Part shown: piece after piece, positions 55,760 to 64,000 of the stretch
Position numbering within the stretch: the first letter of the stretch is position 1
Layout: every line of letters starts with the position of its first letter
NCBI GenBank assembly: GCA_026745465.1
Contig: JACYXH010000091.1
Span: forward strand, 3,388,501 to 3,452,500
DNA length: 64,000 nucleotides
DNA from: Lota lota
Taxonomy: Eukaryota; Chordata; Actinopteri; Gadiformes; Lotidae
Reading direction: 5' to 3'
The notes under the pieces: generated by a model
What the model was told of the DNA's origin: nothing
Databases searched by the model: none
What the model saw: the letters and a program-made list of their open reading frames with translations, nothing else
Position numbers and translations under genes: made by a program

Positions 55760-55786
55760 GTCGATGATCTATTAAAGGAGTCTATG
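55760..55786 (+). CDS. Possible 27-nt microexon
   Basis: The sequence TGCTTCTCTTCCATTACAG, a strong polypyrimidine tract and acceptor, precedes 27 nt that read VDDLLKESM in phase 0, followed directly by the donor GTAAGC. A TGC just upstream of the pyrimidine tract is known from SRRM4-dependent neural microexons. The length is a multiple of three, so inclusion would keep frame. I cannot name the host gene, and no neighbouring exon was found. Pseudo-exons of this size do occur by chance. Confidence 0.25.
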
Positions 55787-57267
55787 GTAAGCCAGAGCGT
55801 GTATTTCACCCTTCCTATCCTTACCAACAGCATATGGTCACTTGCCAACCAGACACTAGTTTCAACCTATTGAACAACGTCTGTACCATTCGTAGCCCCG
55901 TGTCAATCCATGTGAGTGGTGCCTCAAATTGAAAATCAAACTTGTATTTACAGTGCAACAGGATAATATGTTGCATTGATGTCAAATGTGTATGTTTGCT
56001 AGGAGAAAATAACCACGTCTTCACATTGACTTTTCTTTTGTTTGTAAAGAAAGAAATAAAACACGTATGGATGTGAAGATGCAGTGGGCGGTGAGATGGA
56101 ACTGAAGTGTATATGACATGGGTGGGAGTGGGTTGAAGACTGAATGGTGCCATGGGAACAATAGCAAGAAGACGCTCCACAGTGGAGAACAGACCATATG
56201 AAAGAAACACAATATTAAGAAATAAAGAAACCAGTAGACCAGAAGTAAGTTGAATCTGACATGGAATGACAGCGTTTGCTGTGTTGGAGACTATGGACAT
56301 GTATAGGTTGTGGGGGATCTGCCATGATTAGATGATATGGAGGTAACTGCTAAATAATATAAACGTCTCAAATAATGAATACATTCAATATTTTAAATCA
56401 TTCCCATGATTTCCTGTAACAATTCTAGAGCTACCCATGGTGTTTTGCAAAGTAGCAATCCTTTGTTCTTTTTTGTTAACAAAACATTCAGGAAGGATAC
56501 ATGTACCCCAACAGCCATCTTCATCATAACGAAGGATTTAGTGCAGTTTACCTGTTAAGATTTACAGTAGTTAGAATGGTAATCTTGTTACTCTGTTACA
56601 ACAGAACCTCAGGGGGGAGACGAAAGAGAGCATGGGCACAGAAACCAAAAATTGCAAGTGCCAGAGTCCCGCCTTGTTTCCTGTTTCGTTATGGAGATAT
56701 TCTGCTGAAGAAATCTAGTTTTCGTGAGTGGATGAGGTTTTCAGACAGGGATTTAAAAAAAGGAGTACTTCTACAAAGGTTCATTTGAAACCTTAACAGA
56801 CAATTTTTGCTCTGCTGGCCCAGTTTTTGTTCTCCCAATTACGCGCATACAGATCCCCGCCTCCAGCAACATGATTGGTCGAAACAATATGAAGTGAAAG
56901 AAAGTGAAATCTGAAACGACCCAAATTAAAGCTTGACTGCCACCAGACTAGATATTCATCTCGAGTCTGATTTGTCCGACTAGGGGAATAGCGGTTATGT
57001 GGCTTTGTTTGAAAGAGGGAACAATAAACATCAGGCGTTTCAATACAATGCATACGGTCATTAGAGTCGAACAAGCAAATGCATTTGAAATTGGCCCTCC
57101 TCCACCTCTAATCCTGCTACACGCACAAGGACAGCTGCGTTCTGAGCGTGTTTGGCTTCTCAACGCATCAAAGACGAGCAAAGGGTCAACAAATGCGATT
57201 CGGTTCAATCACTGTCAAGCGTGATTCATGGCCAATGTCAAGCCACCGGCTCTATGAAGGAATGACA

Positions 57268-57270
<3 letters not shown>
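55787..57270. other. Non-coding stretch
   Basis: No family resemblance in the frames at 55821-56300 (-) or 56501-57224 (both strands). Confidence 0.4.
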
Positions 57271-57366
<96 letters not shown>

Positions 57367-57368
57367 TG
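57271..57368. repeat. (TG)n microsatellite
   Basis: TG run with one TA interruption near 57360. Confidence 0.97.
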
Positions 57369-57922
57369 GGGTCTACGTCTTTGACAGTGAGCTGTTTCAC
57401 AAATACTTGTGCCAAGTCTGCCCTCCCATGGCCCTCCACTCATCATATTATTGCCAACTCAAAATCGCGGTTCATTGCAACTATGAAGCTGCCCATATCA
57501 GACTTGTGTGCCAACTGCTGTTCTCCCTAATGCATCAGAGCACTGAAATAAGAGCCCTGAAGAGGAGGCCCACGCATCATGCAAACATGAGCAATATGAA
57601 AAAAGAAATGTGAACATTCATATTCAGAAATACACCATGGAAGTCATGAGACCCTAGAGCTTTAATCCCACAACTTTGAGATCATAGTTATGCCAATAAT
57701 GATAATGCCTTACTAGGAAGAACAATAGTATTTAGTAGACACATGGTATTGATTCCAAAATTTCAGATTAATTAGCTCACAGTATACCTTTTTCAGTAGG
57801 CTGTATTTGATGTTAGGAAAAAGCAATTTTAGCATTGCTCTAACCTGAGGGAGTTCAAGCTATAAATGTGAAAATCGTGTATTACTTGTTTTGGGAAAGT
57901 GCAACACAGGTAAAAAAAATAT

Positions 57923-57970
57923 GGGTGGAGCTGGGTGGAGCTGGGTGGAGCTGGGTGGAGCTGGGTGGAG
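57923..57970. repeat. 10-bp minisatellite, five units
   Basis: Five identical GGGTGGAGCT-type units, the last ending in GGGTGGAG. They follow a T-poor poly-A-like run and are G-rich on the + strand. Confidence 0.95.
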
Positions 57971-58570
57971 AAGGGCCCATCAGCATGCCCAGCGGGGATC
58001 AGAGAGCTTCACCATGACAGCAGGCAGGCCAGCAGCGGGATGCTGATTGGTTAGGGGCCCACCAGGTTGGGGGATAAACACTAGCAGGAGTTCACAACAG
58101 ACAGGCTTTTCATTTCATTCATTTATTTATTTATTTATATGTCGAATCATACCGTCTGCTTCCCAACTGAGGTCATTATAAATGCAAATCGCTTTTTCAT
58201 TTTCTTTTTTTTCATGTTTGTTTGTTGTTGCGAGACACCTGTTCTTGTTTTGGTTTTGTTTGTCTTTTTCATCCCGGCCCTCGGTGAGGGGCCACTATGG
58301 AGGACTTGCTAATCAGGAGTCAAAAGGTGCAGAGCGGTGAGTCCTCTTCTATCCTAATGGCCCCCACCACTACCCTTTATACCCCTGCCCCATCTCTCTC
58401 TGTCTCTCCCTTCCCCTCTCTAACCCTCTCTCTAACTGACTATGTCTTTCTTTCCTTCTCTCCTCTCTATTTCTCCCTCCCTCCCTCTCCCTCCCTCTTG
58501 CTGTCTCCCCTCTCCGTCTTGAATCACAGCTTCGACGTTCAGCTCCCTCATCAATCATTTTCATAGCCCC

Positions 58571-58579
58571 AACTCTCTC

Positions 58580-58654
<75 letters not shown>

Positions 58655-58706
58655 GGCCCTGTGTCAGATGAGGACACTCTCTCCCTTGTGTGACAGTTGT
58701 GCTCAA

Positions 58707-58738
<32 letters not shown>
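58571..58738. repeat. (CT)n tract and poly-C (C31)
   Basis: CT run to 58650, a 57-bp spacer, then C31 at 58708-58738. Confidence 0.96.
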
Positions 58739-58739
<1 letters not shown>

Positions 58740-58741
<2 letters not shown>

Positions 58742-59350
58742 TCTTGCGGTAACCTCCCTAAAGCGAGACAGGTCTAAATTTTTGTAGCAGTGAACTGGGT
58801 CGCAAAGCTTCACCATTTTCTCACGGCCGTCTGCCTTTAAGTATGGGGGTGGGGGAGGCGTAGGGTCTGTAAATTACAGACAACAACACCGAGAGAGAAC
58901 AATATTATACCATTACTTCATCGCAAGGAAATAAACGTCACCTTGGACTGTGGCAAACAAAAGATTAAGAAGAATCAAATGTGTTCAAACTGTGTGACCT
59001 CAGCCTCCCCTTTGACGCGGTTATACATTACACACGCCACACATATGTGATAAAGATATAAGAATATCCTACACATAAATGTTTTGTATATATATATATA
59101 TGTATATATATATTTGTGTAAGGTCAAGTGTCACCAAGGTTTATATCCTTCTTGCACAGGAACATTGTGAATTATGAAAAAACGACCATTCATCTGAGAA
59201 CTATGTGAGGCCAGAATTTGTTAAGGAAGAGAATAGTTGAAGGCGACTTTAAATAAAGTAAGGTCTTCGACATTGTGAGAGAGAGAGAGACACAATTAAG
59301 TGAACTAACCTTCTGCTTTACAGACAGAAAGTGGGATCCTGTCTGGAATA
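58740..59350. other. Non-coding stretch
   Basis: It contains a TA run at about 59088-59113. No gene recognised. Confidence 0.4.
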
Positions 59351-59351
59351 T

Positions 59352-59352
<1 letters not shown>

Positions 59353-59446
<94 letters not shown>
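59353..59446. repeat. (CA)n microsatellite, about 47 units
   Basis: Uninterrupted CA run. Confidence 0.97.
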
Positions 59447-59450
<4 letters not shown>

Positions 59451-60020
59451 AGAGTGAAAACCTTCAAAACGCTGAGCATGCCCATAGCTGGAACAGTTAA
59501 CATGCATGGGCTTGTATACAGCCTGGAGGGGTATGTTGAAGAGACACAGAGGCAGAAGCCAAGGCTGACAACAAGAAAATATAAACGGTTCTATCAAGTG
59601 TAGCTGAGCACGCATCAGGATCTCTACAGCAACTTAGCTCCACCAGACGGGAATATATCCTCTCCTGCTTTTTTCTTTTTTAATTTCTTTTTTTGTGATA
59701 AAGAAAACCGACGTTGTAAGTAACAGCTCTCTAATTGCCATTCACACATACGAGACTTTGGACAAAGTAGTTTGCTGGCGCTGCTAAACTTTGCGAATGT
59801 TCCACTTCCCCTTATTACTACAGCCTTTTCCATTGCAATTCCCTCTGATCTTACAAGTCAGGCGCCTTGTTCCAGAGATGTTCTCTTTTTTTCTGTTTTA
59901 AGGGCTGTTCCTTGTCTCCATGTTTCTGAGGGAGGGGTTTGATGGGGGACCTTGTGATCTAACTATATTTCTTTCCCTTTGCCCCATTTATTTCCCCGTA
60001 TATCTCAATGCATGTCCCCA

Positions 60021-60022
<2 letters not shown>

Positions 60023-60078
<56 letters not shown>
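60023..60078. repeat. (TC)n microsatellite
   Basis: Uninterrupted TC run of about 28 units. Confidence 0.97.
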
Positions 60079-60080
<2 letters not shown>

Positions 60081-60099
60081 GCCCCCATCCCCCACAAAA

Positions 60100-61004
60100 A
60101 CATTGAAGATGTGTGTGGATGTCCCCCTTTCTTCTAGGGTGTATTTATTTATATTGTGTCTATATGTCTAACAGACTTCTTTATAGTATACCACTTTTAA
60201 CAAAAACTGTCAGTCACAAACTGCACTGTTGAAAAGTTCACATTGTTAAGGGCTTTGTTTTGTTCTTATTCTTTTATGAATTCTCTACTATTTGAAAGAC
60301 ATGGATTTGTTGAAGTAACCCCAGTAAGAGTTTAGTATTTTGGACCAGAATACTGGCATGCATAAGCCAGCACATCTATTCCAGGAACCCAGGACTTACA
60401 CTCTTATACAAATGTGCATGCAAGATTTTTTTATATAGTTTCAGAGACATGTACATGCATGTAGCGTTGTCATAAGCTCAGAGTCAGGAAAAACCAGATA
60501 TCCCTTCTGCAGACCTCTGCCTGAGATCCACTTTTATCGTTCTCACCAATGGAACACCTGGGACATGCCTGAGACTGTTAGCACCTCGTTTGACTTGGCA
60601 CTAGCATTGTGATAAAAAAGAATCCATCTTTCAAAAAATGTGGTTTGGTTTGAGATCTGGGGCATTGTCCTCCAATACGTTAAAGTAGAACGCAAGGGGT
60701 TATTGCTTTTTTTTTATAAATGTAATGCTTATCAATTACTTAGCATACGACTTTATGGCCCACTTCGAGACCTAGATGTGACTTGTAGATCCACTGTACT
60801 GTAATATATATATTATACTATATTTGATGCATTCAATTGTCCTATGTTACTTTATCGCTGTGTTTCCTTTGTTATACCTCTGTTTGGTTTAATGGTTTTA
60901 ACACTGCATGTAGCACTTGTTTGCAAAAGCGCTCCTACATGTTATTCTTATTTTCATTTAATTAAGACATAAATCAATGCAACCCCATTGTGTTTTATTA
61001 AACA
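60100..61004. other. Non-coding stretch
   Basis: AT-rich, nothing recognised. Confidence 0.4.
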
Positions 61005-61645
61005 GCCTAACCCCTATCCTTAAACACCTTACCCTATCCATAAACCCTTACCCTATCCCTAAACCCCTAGACCCTTCACCCTTAAACCCTTAAACCCTTA
61101 AACCCCTAAACCCTTCACCCTAAACCCCTAAACCCTTCACCCTAAACCCCTAAACCCCTTAACCTTTCACCCTAAACCCCTAAACCCTTCACCCTAAACC
61201 CCTAAACCCTTCACCCTAAACCCCTAAACCCCTTAACCTTTCACCCTAAACCCCTAGACCCTTCACCCTTAAACCCCTAAACCCCTAAACCCTTCACCCT
61301 AAACCCCTAAACCCTTCACCCTAAACCCCTAAACCCTTCACCCTTCCCCCTAAACCCTTCACCCTAAACCCCTAAACCCTTCACCCTTCCCCCTAAACCC
61401 TTCACCCTAAACCCCTAAACCCTTCCCCTTAAACCCCTAAATCCTTCACCCTTCACCCTAAACCCCTAAATCCTTCACCCTTAAACCACTAAACCCTTCA
61501 CCCTAAACCCCTAAATCCTTCACCCTTAAACCACTAAACCCTTCACCCTAAAGCCCTAAACCCTTCACCCTTCCCCCTAAACCCTTCACCCTAAACCCCT
61601 TAACCCTTCACCCTTCCCCCTAAACCCCTCAACAAGCCCCAACCC
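61005..61645. repeat. Telomere-like minisatellite
   Basis: About 640 bp built from CCCTAAA, CCCCTAAA, CCCTTAAA and CCCTTCA words in irregular units of about 22 bp and multiples. The words resemble telomeric CCCTAA but are never pure vertebrate repeat. The complementary strand is a dense series of GGG runs with short spacers. The array ends about 100 bp before the 62-nt RGS exon. Confidence 0.93.
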
Positions 61646-61742
61646 TAACTCTATACCACGCCGCTCCCCCTCACCGTGAAGCAGGCGCTGGCGTCCATGA
61701 GGCCAAGATGTCAGAGCGCGCTATGGAACTCCTCCTCCGTAG

Positions 61743-61804
61743 GGCCGCGGTCGGTGAAGCCATGGCGTGGAGTGAGTCCCTCGACCATCTCCTGGAGAGT
61801 GAAG
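61743..61804 (+). CDS. RGS protein, 62-nt exon before the RGS-box exon
   Basis: RGS proteins speed GTP hydrolysis by heterotrimeric G-protein alpha subunits at the plasma membrane. This exon encodes AAVGEAMAWSESLDHLLESE, the first helices of an RGS box; a Trp followed by SLDxLL is a usual feature there. The acceptor is CTCCTCCGTAG ending at 61742 and the donor is GTGAGG at 61805. The length of 62 nt, entering in phase 2 and leaving in phase 1, agrees with the small exon preceding the RGS box in R4-subfamily genes. The leftover G joins GT at 63861 to make Gly. An alternative is that the frame runs on upstream to an ATG at 61708 (MSERAMELLLRR); I prefer the spliced model for its exon length. 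Upstream exons were not found. Confidence 0.72.
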
Positions 61805-61909
61805 GTGAGGCAGCTCATGAAGTTACAGCTCTCTCCTCTTCTCTCTCTCTCTCTCTCTCCACCCTTCTTTCTCCCTATTCTCTCACCTCACGTCCAACCC
61901 TGCTCAACA

Positions 61910-62005
61910 CCCCCCCCCCCCCTACCTCCTCCTCCTCCTCCTCCTCTCCTCCTCCTCCTCCTCCTCCTCCTCCTCCTCCTCCTCCTCCTCCTCCTCCTCC
62001 TCCTC
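61910..62005. repeat. Poly-C and (TCC)n tract
   Basis: C13 followed by about 27 TCC units with one interruption. Confidence 0.96.
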
Positions 62006-62371
62006 TGGGCATCCTTCGTGTGATCCTCCACAGCTTCTTCCTCCGCGGCGCGCAGCTTGGCCCCGGGGCCCGACTCACCTCTTCCACGGTGGATATGGAG
62101 GCCATGTATCCAGCTGTCAACCTCATCAAAATCCATTCCAGGGGAAGAGATATATGGGCAGGATTGAGAGAGAGAGATGGGGGGGGGTGGGGAATGAGGG
62201 GGATGGGGGTAGGGGGGGGGCTAATAGGAGCGCTGCAAGGGCGATAGATCTGGCAAGCGATTCCGGGCGTCGCCGGCTCATTTACAGAAGGCCAGCTCAC
62301 CACTCATTGATGGCTGCACCTGACCGAGTCTCAGGGCCCCATTTGAACATGATTAAGAGTCTAGAAAGGCC

Positions 62372-62404
<33 letters not shown>

Positions 62405-63633
62405 TTTCATTTTTATATTTTTTACCTCGTATCTCCCAATCTGTCTCTCGCCCTGCATATGCACCTCTTTACTGTCATCACTTTACAGAAATGAATCGAG
62501 ATGATTGCCAATTTTCATGGCCGTTTTTTCTTTCAGGTCTCTGCAAGTTGCTAGAATTCTCTGCTCGCCTCCCATATTTCCTTCAGGAAATGCGGCGACA
62601 TGAATGATAAATAGATGAACATTGGTTGAAAAGATGTGTGTGTGTGGTTGTGTGCGCGCATGCTTGTGTTCATTGTGGGTGCGTGTGTGGCTGTGTGTTT
62701 GGGTGTTTGCGTGTGTTTGCCTCCTAAAAAGCAGTATGATCTCAGCTGATTTCGACCAGCTGGCCCTGTCTGTCACTGTACACAGGGAAATGAAGCCAGT
62801 GAATTGTGAATTGTTCGAATGGAGAAAAAAAACAGAGTTGTTGCCACAGGACATTGTTTCTTTTTTTCATTTCTGCGTTATTGTCGCTCCCACCAGCTGT
62901 GATTCATGTGAGGCAATTTGAGGAAAAACAAAACAATGCTGCGTGAATCCAGCAGTTTAACATAAGAAACACCCAAGCAAGCGGAAAGCACCTCGCACCT
63001 GCGTTGCGGTCAGACGCTCCAGGAATAGAGTGATAAATAGGCAGAGCATTTATGGTGGCAGAAAAGAAAGGCACTAACATTTTAAATTAAGACAAATGTG
63101 CCGTCTGAATTGAAACATATATTGAAAACGGATATGAATGTACATTATCCTTTGTATTTATGCAGGTTTTAGCTTTATCTTATATTACTGTGTCCAGTAT
63201 TATTCATGTGTATTCACCTGTGTGGGTGTCTGTGTACAAAAAAACGCCTTTACAGAGTGACAGATCTACTAAATTAGGTCTCTAAATATAGATAACATAA
63301 CAATGTCTAAGATATATACTTAACAGTATCAGTACAATAGTTTGTTTTATCTAATATGTACTGCACAATATGTAATTAATTTGTTAAATATCAAAATATC
63401 TTACCTTATTATCCACAGAACAAATTATTTTAGAGAGAAAACCATTGCTTAGTAGATTGAGCTGACTCGGATGGATTTAACTTTTCGTAGCTGAAATACT
63501 TTTGAACAAAAGAAATGGCTGTAGTACAAAAACACTGCATTGTGTGTGTGTGTGCACTGGGTGTATGGGTACTGTGTGTGTGTGTTAATGTGTGTTAATG
63601 TATGTGTGTGTGTTTGTGTGTCTGTAATAAAAA

Positions 63634-63800
63634 CAATAACAATTACAGACACTATTCCCTCCAAAATTGTGTGTCCGTGCGTGAGCATGTGTGTGTGTGT
63701 GCGTGTGTGTGTGCGGGTGTGTGATTGTGTGTGTGATTGTGTGTGCGCCTTCCCTATAATACAGTGCAATAACAATAAAAGACACTATTCCCTCTAAAAG
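63634..63800. repeat. Tandem duplicated block, period about 133 bp
   Basis: CAATAACAAT followed by GACACTATTCCCT occurs at 63634-63660 and again at 63768-63793, each followed by TG-rich sequence. It is a local duplication inside the intron. Confidence 0.85.
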
Positions 63801-63814
63801 CAGTATTGCGTGTA

Positions 63815-63818
<4 letters not shown>

Positions 63819-63854
<36 letters not shown>
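63819..63854 (+). repeat. (TG)18 tract at the RGS splice acceptor
   Basis: It ends six bases before the exon (TAGCAG then exon), so it replaces the usual polypyrimidine tract. Confidence 0.96.
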
Positions 63855-63857
<3 letters not shown>

Positions 63858-63860
63858 CAG

Positions 63861-64000
63861 GTCGCTTGGTGTTTGAGGACTTCCTGAGGAGCGAGTACAG
63901 TGAGGAGAACCTGCTCTTCTGGCTGGCCTGCGAAGATTACAAGAGGATCCCCAGCCAGCACAAAATGGCGGCGGCGGCGCAGAGGATCTTCGCTGAGTTT
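63861..64000 (+). CDS. RGS protein, RGS-box exon, truncated by the window
   Basis: After acceptor TAGCAG the frame reads RLVFEDFLRSEY, then SEENLLFWLACEDYKRI, then KMAAAAQRIFAEF, and runs off the window. This is helices 3 to 5 of the RGS box. The SEEN loop contains the Asn that, in RGS4, reaches the switch region of the G alpha subunit; it is intact. The CEDYK and K-M...A..I...F pattern is closest to the R4 subfamily, RGS5-like in style, but orthology cannot be settled from 47 residues, so no symbol is given. R4 genes usually have about 167 nt in this exon, so about 27 nt should lie beyond the edge. Confidence 0.9.

Larger units (their letters stand above)
61805..63860 (+). other. Intron of the RGS gene
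   Basis: A 2,056-bp GT-AG intron in phase 1. It holds a C13-(TCC)n tract (61910-62005), a short CT run (about 62373-62392), TG-rich stretches (62636-62720, 63541-63750), a duplicated block and a TG tract against the acceptor. Stretches at 62240-62360 and 62490-62600 are repeat-poor and could be conserved non-coding DNA. Confidence 0.7.

Noticed and set aside
58297-58336. ATG frame MEDLLIRSQKVQS ending at a GTGAGT donor, possible first RGS exon
   Set aside because: It would leave in phase 1, whereas the 62-nt exon needs entry in phase 2, and the peptide lacks the usual amphipathic helix. It could only work with an unseen exon between.
61676-62303. Long Pro/Ser and Gly-rich frames over the TCC tract
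   Set aside because: They read through the donor at 61805 into a TCC microsatellite. Only 61743-61804 agrees with the RGS family.
62516-62590. Possible alternative exon GLCKLLEFSARLPYF in the RGS intron
   Set aside because: Acceptor-like TTTCAG is present, but the frame stops soon, no donor fits, and it has no RGS-family resemblance.

Overview
The window reads as teleost fish nuclear DNA, mostly intergenic or intronic. The evidence is the repeat mix: a tRNA-derived SINE, L2-like and L1-like LINE remnants, a Crypton recombinase remnant, a THAP transposon remnant, hAT-type and Harbinger-like miniature elements, and an extreme load of CA/TG, CT/GA and poly-G/poly-C tracts. The tract density recalls codfish genomes, but that is an inference; no species can be named from the sequence alone.

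The only gene supported as living is at the far right on the + strand: two exons of an R4-type RGS protein (GTPase-activating protein for heterotrimeric G-protein alpha subunits). They are a 62-nt exon at 61743-61804 and the first 140 nt of the RGS-box exon at 63861-64000, cut by the window edge. Phases join exactly. Earlier RGS exons were not found.

Layout. 1-2530: non-coding with one TG tract. 2531-5064: decayed THAP transposon gene. 5.3-6.5 kb: AT-rich repeats and a minus-strand SINE with foldbacks. 6.5-17.7 kb: no gene, several poly-G/poly-C and CA tracts. 17.7-19.0 kb: decayed Crypton tyrosine-recombinase gene. 19.96-20.58 kb: L2-like LINE on the minus strand. 24.75-25.45 kb: GC-rich minus-strand retroelement-like remnant. 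25.73-25.99 kb: hAT-type MITE with an 8-bp target duplication. 28.1-28.4 kb: minus-strand myosin V C-terminal pseudogene abutting a TG tract. 30.7-33.5 kb: CT minisatellite, dispersed repeats and a promoter-like stretch. 38.17-38.99 kb: element bounded by perfect 52-bp inverted repeats. 40.3-40.8 kb: L1-like LINE tail on the minus strand. 42.4-44.5 kb: GT/CA tracts, a hAT-like end, then a GATA-like block fused to about 190 uninterrupted GACA units. 45.0-46.3 kb: two terminal-inverted-repeat elements. 46.5-60.1 kb: a microsatellite-dense stretch with candidate conserved non-coding blocks and a possible 27-nt microexon. 61.0-61.65 kb: telomere-like minisatellite just upstream of the RGS exons.

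Most long reading frames in the window are translations of microsatellites and carry no meaning. No new multi-gene system is visible. The points most worth following are the GATA/GACA array, the myosin V pseudogene, the possible microexon, the telomere-like array, and the TG tract beside the RGS splice acceptor.
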